From assembly GCF_019112525.1 (NCBI RefSeq), contig NZ_CP077800.1, forward strand, positions 62,001 through 126,000: DNA of 64,000 nucleotides, written 5' to 3'. Below the pieces are notes generated by a model. It was not told the DNA's origin, did not search any database, and saw only the letters and a list, made by a program, of their open reading frames with translations. Source of the DNA: Modestobacter sp. L9-4 (lineage in GTDB: Bacteria > Actinomycetota > Actinomycetes > Mycobacteriales > Geodermatophilaceae). Both the position numbers and the translations under genes were made by a program. Of this stretch, positions 1 through 8,396 are shown piece after piece. Position 1 is the stretch's first letter. Each line of letters starts with the position of its first letter.

Positions 1-269
1 TCACCGCCTCCCCGCTGCGGGCGACGCTGGAGGACCTCGCCGGCCTGCCCCAGGCGCTGGTCATCGTCGGTGAGGCCGACGTCCTGCGCGACGAGGGCGA
101 GGCCTACGCGGCCAAGCTGCGCGCCGCCGGCGTCCCGGTCACCGCGGTCCGCTACGCCGGGATCACCCACGACTTCGTGGGCCTGAACCCGCTGCGGCAC
201 ACCTACGCCGCCGAGGCCGCCATCAACCAGGGCATCGCGTTCCTGCGCGGCGTGCTCGGCACCGACTGA
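1..269 (+). CDS. alpha/beta hydrolase (HSL-type esterase), C-terminal fragment
   Basis: Only the last 88 residues lie in the window; the gene enters from the left in frame 3. The fragment shows the end of an alpha/beta-hydrolase fold of the hormone-sensitive-lipase type. The stretch [17 protein letters not shown] carries the acid of the catalytic triad in the family's usual D-x-L-x-D-E-G-x-x-Y setting. The later GITHDFVGL carries the triad histidine. The nucleophile and oxyanion-hole HGGG region would lie upstream of the window. The TGA stop overlaps the ATG of the next gene (ATGA), so the two are probably co-translated. The substrate cannot be told. Confidence 0.8.
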   Translation, partial: TASPLRATLEDLAGLPQALVIVGEADVLRDEGEAYAAKLRAAGVPVTAVRYAGITHDFVGLNPLRHTYAAEAAINQGIAFLRGVLGTD

Positions 270-637
270 TGCCCGACGCCCTGGTGCCCGGTCCCGCGGA
301 GCTGTTGGAGCGGATGGTCGCCGACGTCTTCAACCAGCCCGACGCCGACCGGCGGGCTGCGGTGATCGCCGAGCTGTTCACCTCCGACGTCGAGTTCACC
401 GACCCGGAGCGGACCGTGCGCGGCCGCGACGAGCTGGCCGCGACGGTGAGCGGGCTGCTCGCGCAGGGACCCGGCCTCGTCTTCGTCCACGCGGGTCCCT
501 TCCGCGGCGTGGGCGACCTGGGCATGCAGTCCTGGCGGCTGGGCCCGCCCGGCGGCGAGCCGGTGCTCGGCGGGCTGGACGTCGTGACCGTCGTCGACGG
601 CCGCATCGCCCGGCTCTGGACCCTGATCGACGCCTGA
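269..637 (+). CDS. SnoaL-like / NTF2-fold small protein
   Basis: This 122-residue protein has the length and pattern of the SnoaL/NTF2-like superfamily. An N-terminal amphipathic helix (about residues 8-40, ELLERMVADVFNQPD) is followed by AELFTSDVEFTDPE, the usual first strand after helix 1. The sheet ends in GLDVVTVVDGRIARLWTLID. Such proteins bind small ligands or act as isomerases, cyclases or dehydratases. No catalytic residue can be assigned. It overlaps the upstream esterase by four bases, suggesting one operon. The stop is followed by a GC-rich spacer before the convergent LuxR-type gene. Confidence 0.72.
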   Translation: MPDALVPGPAELLERMVADVFNQPDADRRAAVIAELFTSDVEFTDPERTVRGRDELAATVSGLLAQGPGLVFVHAGPFRGVGDLGMQSWRLGPPGGEPVLGGLDVVTVVDGRIARLWTLIDA

Positions 638-694
638 CCCGCTGCCCGCGCCCGCTGCCGCCCCGGCCGTCACCGGGGCGGCGGCGGGCGCGGT

Positions 695-3472
695 TCAGCG
701 GCCGAGCGCGTCGCGCAGCTGTGCCCGGGAGGTGAGCCCCAGCTTCGGGAAGATCCGGTACAGGTGGCTGCCCACCGTGCGGTGGGAGAGGTAGACCTGG
801 TCGGCGATCTCCTTGTTGGTGTGACCGTCGGCAGCCAGGTGCGCGATCTGCAGCTCCTGGGCGGTGAGCAGGGCGGCGGCGTCGCGGGCGCCGCGCGGGT
901 GCCGGTCCACCGGTGCCGCGCCGGCCGCCCGCAGCTCCGCGGCGGCCCGCTCGGCCCACAGCCGGGCACCGGCGGCGTCAAAGGCGTTCAGCGCCTCCGT
1001 GAGCGGCTCCACCGCCGACCCGATCTGCCGCTGGCGGCGCAACCACACCCCGTGCGCGAGCCGGGTGCGGGCCAGCTCCAGCGGGGCGCCGCCGACCTCG
1101 CCGGCCGCGGTCGCCGCCCGGTAGGCGTCCTCGGCGTCCGGCCCGTCGCACAGCAGCGCGCGGCTGCGGTGGAGCAGCATCGCCAGGTGCGGTGAGCCGA
1201 ACACCGCGTTGTCCCGCTCCAGCTGCTCCACCACGCCGGTCACCTCGGCGGCCTTGCCACTGCGGACGGCGGCCTCGGTCAGGTCCCCGATCGCCCAGGC
1301 GGCGACCACGGGGTGCTCCTCGACCTGGCGCAGCCGCACCCACGCGTCGCGGTGCCGGTGCTCGGCCAGGGCCAGGAGACCCGCGGCCCAGTGCAGCTCG
1401 GCCGCCGTGCGGCCCACCGGCGCGCTGCCGGCCGTCGTCTGAGCCTGCTGCAGCGCCGCCGCGGCCCGCTCCAGGTCACCCGTCCAGGTCGAGGCCTGCG
1501 CGAGGACGCCGAGGGCGGCCGCCTGCACGATGAACAGGCCGGCGTCGCCGGACATCCGCCGGGTGAGCTCGGCGCTGGCCAGCGCGCCGGTGAGGTCACC
1601 GGTCACCACCCGCACGAGCGCCTGGCCGTGCAGGGTGAGGCACTCCTCGCTCACCTCCCGCGCCTGCCGGGTCAGCTCGGTCGCGGTCGACCACAGCGCC
1701 GCTGCCGTGGGCAGGTCCTGGATCGCCTCCGCCGCGGTCGCCAGCCGGTTGGGGGCCGGCACCGCACCGCCGATCTGACCCAGCCGGCCACGCCACCGGG
1801 CGGCGTGCTGCAGCGGGTCCACCAGCAGCAGGGCGACCTGCAGCTCGGCGTCGGGCACGCCCAGCGGGCGGACGGCGGCCAGCGCGTCCCGCACCCGCCC
1901 GGGCAGTGTGCCGCCGGGGTGCAGCACGTTGACCCCGATGGCGGCGGCCGACAACGCGCGCATCCGGGCGTGGGGGTGGGCGGTGCCGGTGGGCCCGGCC
2001 AGGTCCTCGGCCAGCCGGACCAGCTCCTCGATCCGGCCGGCCCACTCCCCGTGGCTGGCGCTCAGCCGCCACCGGGTGACCGCGGCCCGCACCGCCAGCG
2101 CCGGTTCGGCCGAGGGGTCGGCGAGCAGCGGGCGCACCGTCGCCGACAGGGACGCCGCCGACGCCAGCCCGGCCAGCCGCGCCGTCTCCGCGGCCTCGAC
2201 CAGCCGGCGCAGCCGGGCGGCCGGGTCGACCGACAGGGCCGCGGCGCGCTCGTAGGCCGCCGAGGCCTCGGCCTGGGCGCCTCGCTGCGCGGCGTCCTCG
2301 GCCACGTCGGTGAGCGCCCGGGCGACCTGCTCGTCCGGGTCGGGGGTGGCGGCCGCGCGGTGCCAGGTGGAGCGCCCCGCGGAGGTGCTGCCGGCCAGCG
2401 CCTCGTGCACGGCCAGCCGGGCCGCGAACGGCGCGGCGCCGTAGACCGCCGAGCGCACCAGGGGGTGCCGGAAGCGCAGCTCGTGCGCCAGCACCCGCAC
2501 CAGGCCGGCGGCCTCGGCCGGCGCCAGGTCCAGCGGGTGCAGCCCGAGGTCGCGGGCCGCGGCGACGACCTCGCCGAGGGGTGCGTCCTCACCGGCGGCG
2601 GCCACGAGCAGGAACCGCTGGGTGGGGTCGGGCAGCCGCAGCACCTGCTGCATGAACGCGTCCTCCAGCCGCTGCGGCAGCGGCAGCCGGGGGAGCCGGT
2701 CGGCGTCGGCGGGGGCGCCCGGGTCCTGCACCAGGACGGCGAGCTCGCGCAGCGCCAGCGGGTTGCCGTAGGCCTCCTCCAGCACCCGGGCGCGCAGCCG
2801 GCCCGTGGGCGGGGTGCCCAGCTCGTCGAGCAGCTGCCCGGACTCCTCGGCGCTCAGCGGTGCCAGCTGCAGCTGCTCGACCTGCCAGCCCGGGCGGTCG
2901 GCGGGGGCGGTGTCACCGGTGCGCAGGGTGGCCAGCAGGACGACCCGGGTCTGGGTGGCGCGGCGGGTGAGGACGCCCAGGAGGTCGGCGCTGGAGCGGT
3001 CCAGCCACTGGACGTCCTCGACCAGCAGCAGCAGCGGCCGGTCGGCGCTCGCCTCCTCCAGCAGCCCCAGGGTGGCGGCGTGCACCAGCAGCCGGTCCGG
3101 CGCCCGCACCTGTCCCTCGGCGTCGTCGGTCCCGAACACCGTGGCGAGGGTGGCCTGCTGGCGGCGGGGGAGCTGGGGCAGGTGCCCGGTCAGCGGGTGC
3201 AGCAGCTGGTGCAGCCCGCCGAAGCCGACGGTGCGCTCGTGCTCGACCCCCACGCACCGCAGCACCGTGTACCCGGCCGCCACCGCGTGGTCGGCCGCCT
3301 CCTCGACGAGGGTCGTCTTGCCGATCCCCGGCTCGCCGGTCACGAGGACGGCGGCCCCGCCGGCGTCGACGCCGTCGAGCAGCTGCCGCAGGCGGGTGCG
3401 CTCCTCCCGCCGGCCCACGAGCGGCCGGCCCGGGGCCGTCTGCAGGCCCGACGTCGTTGACATGTCACCCAC
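695..3472 (-). CDS. Large LuxR-family regulator with AAA/STAND ATPase domain
   Basis: This protein of about 925 residues combines an N-terminal STAND-type ATPase, a helical repeat middle and a C-terminal LuxR helix-turn-helix. The Walker A motif GEPGIGKTTL sits about 45 residues from the start. A Walker B-like LLLLVEDVQWLDR follows about 100 residues later. The last 60 residues (LTAQELQIAHLAADGHTNKEIADQVYLSHRTVGSHLYRIFPKLG) are a GerE/LuxR DNA-binding domain. A GTG at 3472 is preceded by AGGGAG with 7-nt spacing, better than the ATG at 3463 (about 16 nt away), so I use GTG; the reading frame is the same. It is divergent from an XRE/NB-ARC regulator. The ligand is unknown. Confidence 0.88.
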   Translation of the reverse strand: MGDMSTTSGLQTAPGRPLVGRREERTRLRQLLDGVDAGGAAVLVTGEPGIGKTTLVEEAADHAVAAGYTVLRCVGVEHERTVGFGGLHQLLHPLTGHLPQLPRRQQATLATVFGTDDAEGQVRAPDRLLVHAATLGLLEEASADRPLLLLVEDVQWLDRSSADLLGVLTRRATQTRVVLLATLRTGDTAPADRPGWQVEQLQLAPLSAEESGQLLDELGTPPTGRLRARVLEEAYGNPLALRELAVLVQDPGAPADADRLPRLPLPQRLEDAFMQQVLRLPDPTQRFLLVAAAGEDAPLGEVVAAARDLGLHPLDLAPAEAAGLVRVLAHELRFRHPLVRSAVYGAAPFAARLAVHEALAGSTSAGRSTWHRAAATPDPDEQVARALTDVAEDAAQRGAQAEASAAYERAAALSVDPAARLRRLVEAAETARLAGLASAASLSATVRPLLADPSAEPALAVRAAVTRWRLSASHGEWAGRIEELVRLAEDLAGPTGTAHPHARMRALSAAAIGVNVLHPGGTLPGRVRDALAAVRPLGVPDAELQVALLLVDPLQHAARWRGRLGQIGGAVPAPNRLATAAEAIQDLPTAAALWSTATELTRQAREVSEECLTLHGQALVRVVTGDLTGALASAELTRRMSGDAGLFIVQAAALGVLAQASTWTGDLERAAAALQQAQTTAGSAPVGRTAAELHWAAGLLALAEHRHRDAWVRLRQVEEHPVVAAWAIGDLTEAAVRSGKAAEVTGVVEQLERDNAVFGSPHLAMLLHRSRALLCDGPDAEDAYRAATAAGEVGGAPLELARTRLAHGVWLRRQRQIGSAVEPLTEALNAFDAAGARLWAERAAAELRAAGAAPVDRHPRGARDAAALLTAQELQIAHLAADGHTNKEIADQVYLSHRTVGSHLYRIFPKLGLTSRAQLRDALGR

Positions 3473-3774
3473 TATGCTGCTCCCTGTGTGGACGACGGTG
3501 GGCCCGGGTGCGGGACGCCGGCGGACGCGCGGGCGCCGGTCGTCGTGCGCGGTGCGGGCGGTCGGCAGCCCCGGGGTCGTGGGCCCGGAGCCGCGGCGGT
3601 CGAGCGGGCGCGGGCCGGGGACGCTGTGCACGGGTGTCCTCCCTGCGGGTCGTGAGCACCCCGGCCCGCCGGGCAGGAGCGGGACGCGGGGACGGCGGCT
3701 GTGCACCAGCCCACCAGTGACGGCACCGGACCACCAGGCAGAACAGCAGGCAGGACGACGGACCGGAGGACACC
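3473..3774. other. Divergent intergenic region between two large regulators
   Basis: About 300 bases separate the LuxR-type and XRE/NB-ARC regulators. I see the ribosome binding site of each gene at the edges: AGGGAG for the minus gene and GGAGGA at 3765-3770 for the plus gene. I see no convincing -35/-10 pair, strong hairpin or small gene between them. Confidence 0.5.
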
Positions 3775-3801
3775 CTGGCCGGGGCTGACGTCGGCATCCT
3801 G

Positions 3802-6006
3802 GTGCGCCGGCACCGCCGGGCGGCCGGGATGTCGCTGGAGGCGCTCGCCGAGGCCTCGGGTGTGAGCGTCCGGGCGATCGGCGACATGGAGCGCGGCCGG
3901 GCCCGCGGGCCGCAGGCGCGCACGATGGTGGCGCTCGCCGACGGGCTGCGGCTGACCGGCGCGGTGCGCGAGGAGCTGCTGGGCGCGGCCCGCGACGCGC
4001 GGCTGCGCCGGCAGCCGGACGCACCCGGGCTGTGCGACCTGCCGCGCGACGTCCCCGACTTCGTCGGCCGGGAGGCGGAGCTGATCGAGCTCGACCGGCT
4101 CCGCGACCGCTCGACCCGGTCCCCGCTCGTGGTGGTCTCCGGCGCGGGCGGCCTGGGCAAGTCCGCGCTGGCCGTGCACGCCGCCGCCCGCGTCGCCGAC
4201 GGCTACCCGGGCGGGGTCCTGCACGTCGACCTGCGCGGGCTCGACCGGTCACCGCTGGAGCCGGTCGACGTCCTCGAGCGGCTGCTGCAGGCCCTCGGGG
4301 TGCGCGACCTGCCGGCCGCCCTCGACCACCGCGTGGCGGTCTACCGCCGGCTGCTGGCCCAGCGGGACGTGCTCGTGGTGCTCGACGACGCCGCGTCCGA
4401 GGCACAGGTGCGGCCCCTGCTGGTGGGCGAGGGCAGCAGCACCGTGCTCGTCACCTCGCGGCGGCTGCTCACCGGGCTGGCCCACGCCCGCCGGCTGCCG
4501 CTGGTCCCGCTGCGCGAGGCGGAGGCGGTGACCCTGCTGGCGCGCGCGGGCGCGGTCGCCGACGAGCCGGCGGCACTCGCGTCGGTGGCCCGGCTGTGCG
4601 GCAACTTCCCGCTCGCGCTGCGCATCGCCGGCAACCGCCTGCACAGCCGCCCGTCCTGGACCCCGGCCGACCTGGCGGTCCGCCTGGGCGACAGCGAGCG
4701 CCGGCTGGACCAGCTGGTGGCCGGCGACCTGCAGGTGTCGGCGGCGCTGGCGCTGTCCTACGACCAGCTCGAGGACGACGCCCGCCGGGTCTTCCGCCGG
4801 TTGTCCCTGGTCCCCGGGGCCAGCGCCGGCCCGGCGATGGCCGGGGTGCTGGCCGGCCTCCCGGTGCGGGAGGCCGAGCACCGGCTCGACGAGCTGGTCG
4901 AGCTGAGCCTGCTGGAGCCGGTGGCCGGGGGCCGGGTCGCCTTCCACGACCTGGTGGCCGTCTACGCCGCGGACCGGCTCACGGCGGAGGAGGGGGTCGT
5001 GGCGCGGACGGCGGCCGCCGGGACGCTGCGCTCCTGGCTGCTGGCCACCGCGCAGGCCGCCGGCGGGCTGTTCGAGCCGGAGCCCGGCGACCCGCCCCCG
5101 CCCGGCGGTCTGTCCTTCGCCGACCTCGACACGGCGGAGCGCTGGCTGGTCACCGAGGTGGACAACTGGACGGCGGCGCTCGGCGAGGCGGCGGCCGCCG
5201 GCGCGGACCGCACGGTGGTCGAGGTCGCCGAGTCCATGCACTGGTTCTCCGACCGCCGGTCCGGGTGGCGGTGCTGGGTCGAGGTGTTCGGCTGGTCGAG
5301 CACCGCTGCGCAGCGGCTGGGCGACGGCCGGCTGGAGGCGGTGCACCGCAACTACCTGTCCTGGGCGCTGACGGTGCAGCAGCGCCACGACGAGGCGGCC
5401 CGGACGGCGAAGCGGGCCGGTGCGCTGGCCCGCGCGGCCGGCGACGTCCGCGAGGAGGCATGGGCCCACCGGTACGCCGCGGACGCCCGGGGCGGGGACC
5501 GGCCCGGTGGGGAGGGCGACCCGGTGGCCCTGGAGCACCACCTGCGGGCCGGTGAGCTGTTCGCCCGGGTCGGTGACGTGATGGGGCTGCTGACCTCGCA
5601 GGCCGGTGCCGGCCGGGAGCTGGGCCGCCTGGGCAGGCACGCGGAGGGGCTGGCCCTGCTCGACCAGGTCCTCGCCGCGCTGGAGGACCCGGCCACCGAC
5701 GTCCCGCAGCACATCCTCGGCTGGCAGCACATCGTCATCCTGGGCCTGAGGGGCGGGCTGCTCGCCGACGCCGGGGACCTCTCCGCCGCCGAGGCCAGCC
5801 TGCGGGCGGCCGTCGCCCGGGCCGAGCACTTCGGGGCGCCGGCCCTGCGGGCGCGGTCCTGGCACCTGCTCGGTGAGGTGCTGCGCGCCCAGGGGCGCTC
5901 CGCCGAGTCGCGCGTGACGCTGCTGCACGCGCGCGCCCACTACGTCTCCGCCCAGCGCGACCGCAGGGTCGCCGAGGTCGACGCCGCCCTGGCCGTCCTC
6001 GGCTGA
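3802..6006 (+). CDS. XRE-family HTH regulator with NB-ARC ATPase and TPR-like tail
   Basis: This is a transcriptional regulator of about 734 residues. An N-terminal XRE helix-turn-helix (LEALAEASGVSVRAIGDMERG) is followed by an NB-ARC ATPase with intact Walker A (GAGGLGKSAL), Walker B-like VLVVLDDA and a GNFPLALRIAG motif. A long alpha-helical TPR-like C-terminus completes it. The first GTG (3802) falls inside the first helix of the XRE domain and has no ribosome binding site. Nine codons upstream a CTG at 3775 sits 4 nt after GGAGGA, and an in-frame stop at 3718 leaves no other ATG or GTG. The true start may therefore be CTG 3775. The signal sensed is unknown. Confidence 0.85.
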   Translation: MRRHRRAAGMSLEALAEASGVSVRAIGDMERGRARGPQARTMVALADGLRLTGAVREELLGAARDARLRRQPDAPGLCDLPRDVPDFVGREAELIELDRLRDRSTRSPLVVVSGAGGLGKSALAVHAAARVADGYPGGVLHVDLRGLDRSPLEPVDVLERLLQALGVRDLPAALDHRVAVYRRLLAQRDVLVVLDDAASEAQVRPLLVGEGSSTVLVTSRRLLTGLAHARRLPLVPLREAEAVTLLARAGAVADEPAALASVARLCGNFPLALRIAGNRLHSRPSWTPADLAVRLGDSERRLDQLVAGDLQVSAALALSYDQLEDDARRVFRRLSLVPGASAGPAMAGVLAGLPVREAEHRLDELVELSLLEPVAGGRVAFHDLVAVYAADRLTAEEGVVARTAAAGTLRSWLLATAQAAGGLFEPEPGDPPPPGGLSFADLDTAERWLVTEVDNWTAALGEAAAAGADRTVVEVAESMHWFSDRRSGWRCWVEVFGWSSTAAQRLGDGRLEAVHRNYLSWALTVQQRHDEAARTAKRAGALARAAGDVREEAWAHRYAADARGGDRPGGEGDPVALEHHLRAGELFARVGDVMGLLTSQAGAGRELGRLGRHAEGLALLDQVLAALEDPATDVPQHILGWQHIVILGLRGGLLADAGDLSAAEASLRAAVARAEHFGAPALRARSWHLLGEVLRAQGRSAESRVTLLHARAHYVSAQRDRRVAEVDAALAVLG

Positions 6007-6278
6007 GCCGCGTCCGGCGGGCCGGTCCGTGGAGCCGCGCCACCTGCTGCCGGTGCCCGAGCGGCACCGCACCGTGGTCCAGGTCGACAGCCCGGCCGCC
6101 GACCGGCCCCGGGACCTGACCCGTCCCGCCCCGCGAGAGGTCCGGGTCAGCACGGATGCCGGCCCCCCGGTGCGTGCCTAGCGTCGAGGACGTCCCGCCG
6201 ACGGCCGCTGCACGGCCCACGGGCACCTGCGTGGCGGACCCCGCTGCACCCCGCACGACCGATGACAGGAGGACGACC
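6007..6278. promoter_or_regulatory. Promoter region with CGGATG-N20-TAGCGT
   Basis: This intergenic segment has CGGATG at 6153-6158 and TAGCGT at 6179-6184, exactly 20 bases apart. The same spacing and wording recur at three other promoters in the window (17992, 21352 and 23975). The predicted start near 6191 gives a leader of almost 90 nt before the GNAT gene. The rest of the gap holds nothing recognisable. Confidence 0.55.
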
Positions 6279-7163
6279 ATGACCGCGGACGCCGCACCCG
6301 ACGCCCCGGCCCAGCCGGGCCCCCGCGGCGCCGGCACCCCCGGGCTGCTCGACGAGCGCTCGGCCCGGGCCGAGCGTGCCGAGGCCCTGGCGATGGGCAC
6401 CTTCGTCGGCAGCGTCCCGGGACCGGCGCGCAGCCGGTTCGGCATCACCGCCACCCGGATCGGTGGTGCCACGGTGCTCGCGCTGGCCGACGACCCGACC
6501 GACTACTGGAGCAAGGCACTCGGCTTCGGGGTCACCGAGCCGGTCACCCGGGAGCTGATGACGGAGGTCGTGCGCTTCTACGAGCTCAGCGGGGCCCGGC
6601 TCGCGACGGTCCAGCTGGCACCCGCCGCGCTGCCCGAGGACTGGGTGGAGATCGCCGCCGACCTCGGGCTGGAGCAGCGGGCGAGCTGGGTCAAGCTGCA
6701 GCGCGACCTCGCCGTGCCCGGTGAGCTGCCGGAGGTGCGCACCGACCTGCGCATCGCACCGGTGGCCGAGGACCAGCTGGCCGAGTGGGCGCGGGTCCTC
6801 TTCTCCGGCTTCGGGATGCCGGCCGACTACGACGTCATGGCCCTCAGCGTCGACCCCGCGGTCTTCCGCCGGTTCGCCGCCTGGGACGGCGACCGGATCG
6901 TGGCCGCCGCGAGCCTCGTGGTCGACGGCGACGCCGCCGGCATGTTCGGCGCCGCCACGCTCCCCGAGCACCGCGGCCGGGGCGCCCAGTCCGGTCTGCT
7001 CGCCGCCCGGCTGCGCGCCGCGGCCGAGGCGGGGGTGCGCTGGGTCAGCGCCGAGACCGGCGTCGAGACCCCCGGGTCGCGCAACCCCTCCCTGCACAAC
7101 CTCCGGCGCGCCGGGCTGGCCGACCTCTACGAGCGGCCGAACTGGCTCTGGCGGGCACGGTGA
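6279..7163 (+). CDS. GNAT family N-acetyltransferase
   Basis: This 294-residue protein is a GNAT enzyme that would transfer an acetyl group from acetyl-CoA to an amine. The C-terminal acetyl-CoA-binding motif A is visible as AGMFGAATLPEHRGRGAQSGLLAARLRAA (about residues 220-250), including the R-G-x-G-A turn. The N-terminal half (VPGPARSRFGITATRIGGATVLALADDP) resembles the extra domain of two-domain actinobacterial GNATs. The ATG at 6279 is chosen because AGGAGG at 6268-6273 lies just upstream. The LLM oxidoreductase and a SARP regulator follow on the same strand. The substrate is unknown. Confidence 0.82.
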   Translation: MTADAAPDAPAQPGPRGAGTPGLLDERSARAERAEALAMGTFVGSVPGPARSRFGITATRIGGATVLALADDPTDYWSKALGFGVTEPVTRELMTEVVRFYELSGARLATVQLAPAALPEDWVEIAADLGLEQRASWVKLQRDLAVPGELPEVRTDLRIAPVAEDQLAEWARVLFSGFGMPADYDVMALSVDPAVFRRFAAWDGDRIVAAASLVVDGDAAGMFGAATLPEHRGRGAQSGLLAARLRAAAEAGVRWVSAETGVETPGSRNPSLHNLRRAGLADLYERPNWLWRAR

Positions 7164-7266
7164 CCGCCCGGCCTCCCGCGTCCGGGGCGGCGTCCGGGCA
7201 GCAGCTGCCCGCTCGCCGGCGGGTCGCCAGCACCGACGGCACGTCGACGCGGTGGCGGGGCCGGGC

Positions 7267-8340
7267 ATGACCTTCGGGGTGGGCGTCCTCACCCTCGGTG
7301 AGATCACCAGCGACCCGGCCACCGGCCGGCTGCCGTCGGCGCTGCAGCGGATGCGTGACACCGTCGAGCAGGCCGTGCTGGCCGAGCAGGTGGGCCTGGA
7401 CGTGTTCGGGGTGGGGGAGCACCACCGCGGCGACTTCATCGCCTCCTCCCCGGCGGTCGTGCTGTCCGCGATCGCGGCCCGGACGTCGTCCATCCGGCTC
7501 ACCAGCGCGGTGACCGTGCTGAGCTCGCTGGACCCGGTGCGGGTGTTCCAGGACTTCGCCACGCTGGACCTGGTCTCCGGCGGCCGGGCCGAGATCATCG
7601 CCGGCCGCGGTCCCGCCACGGACTCCTTCCCGCTGTTCGGCCTGCACCTGGAGGACCACGCCGCCCTCTTCGCCGAGAAGCTCGACCTGCTGGTGTCGTT
7701 GCGCGAGGAGGACCCGATCACCTGGTTCGGCCGGTTCCGCACGCCGCTGCACGAGGCCGACGTCGCCCCACGCCCGGTGCAGGAGCGGCTGCCGGTGTAC
7801 GTCGGCGTCGACGGCACGCCCTCCTCGGCCGCCCGCGCCGGGCGGATGGGGCTGCCGCTGGCCCACGGCGTCCTGTTCGGCCGCATCGACAGCGCGCTCG
7901 GCGTCCACGAGGCCTACGTCCAGGCCGCCACCGAGGCCGGCCACGACCCGGCACGGCTGCGGCGGACCGTCGCCGCGCACGGGTTCGTCGCCGCCACGAG
8001 CCAGCAGGCGCGCGCCACGACGTACGCCCACCTCGCCCACGGCATGCGCGAGAACGGACCCGTCCGGGGTGGCTCCGGCGCCCCCGGCAGCGACGTCGGG
8101 CGCAGCTGGTTCGACCACCAGGCCTCCGCCGCCGGCGCCCTGATGGTCGGCAGCCCCCAGCAGGTCGTGGACAAGGCCGTGCACCAGCACGAGCTGTACG
8201 GCCACGACCGGCTGCTGCTGCACCTGGGCGCGGGCGGCGTGCCCCAGCGCGAGGTCCTGCGGGCCATCGAGCTGCTGGGCACCGAGGTGGCCCCGGTGCT
8301 GCGCCGGGAGATCCCCGTCCTGGCCCCGCTCGGCGTCTGA
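7267..8340 (+). CDS. LLM-class flavin-dependent oxidoreductase
   Basis: This 357-residue protein belongs to the bacterial luciferase-like TIM-barrel family, which uses FMN or F420. Family signatures are the N-terminal FGVGVLTLGEIT strand, VFGVGEHHRGDF (about residues 48-59) and TSAVTVLSSLDPVRVFQDFATLDLVSGGRAEII. A late VYVGVDGTPSSAARAGRMGLPL region completes the barrel. Length is normal for the family. The ATG at 7267 begins the first beta strand, but no strong ribosome binding site precedes it. Substrate and cofactor choice cannot be decided. It sits between a GNAT gene and a SARP regulator, all in the same direction. Confidence 0.87.
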   Translation: MTFGVGVLTLGEITSDPATGRLPSALQRMRDTVEQAVLAEQVGLDVFGVGEHHRGDFIASSPAVVLSAIAARTSSIRLTSAVTVLSSLDPVRVFQDFATLDLVSGGRAEIIAGRGPATDSFPLFGLHLEDHAALFAEKLDLLVSLREEDPITWFGRFRTPLHEADVAPRPVQERLPVYVGVDGTPSSAARAGRMGLPLAHGVLFGRIDSALGVHEAYVQAATEAGHDPARLRRTVAAHGFVAATSQQARATTYAHLAHGMRENGPVRGGSGAPGSDVGRSWFDHQASAAGALMVGSPQQVVDKAVHQHELYGHDRLLLHLGAGGVPQREVLRAIELLGTEVAPVLRREIPVLAPLGV

Positions 8341-8396
8341 CCGCGCCACCGCAGCACCGGGTCCGCCCCGGCCCGACGACCCACGCAGGAGAGCAG

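Noticed and set aside
1313-3460. 715-codon frame antisense to the LuxR-type regulator
   Set aside because: A by-product of the very high third-position GC of the opposite gene; low-complexity Gly/Arg/Gln protein without domains.
3451-3478. TTGACA (3457) with TATGCT (3473) as a plus-strand promoter
   Set aside because: The spacer is only 10 bases, and the -35 lies inside the coding start of the opposite gene.
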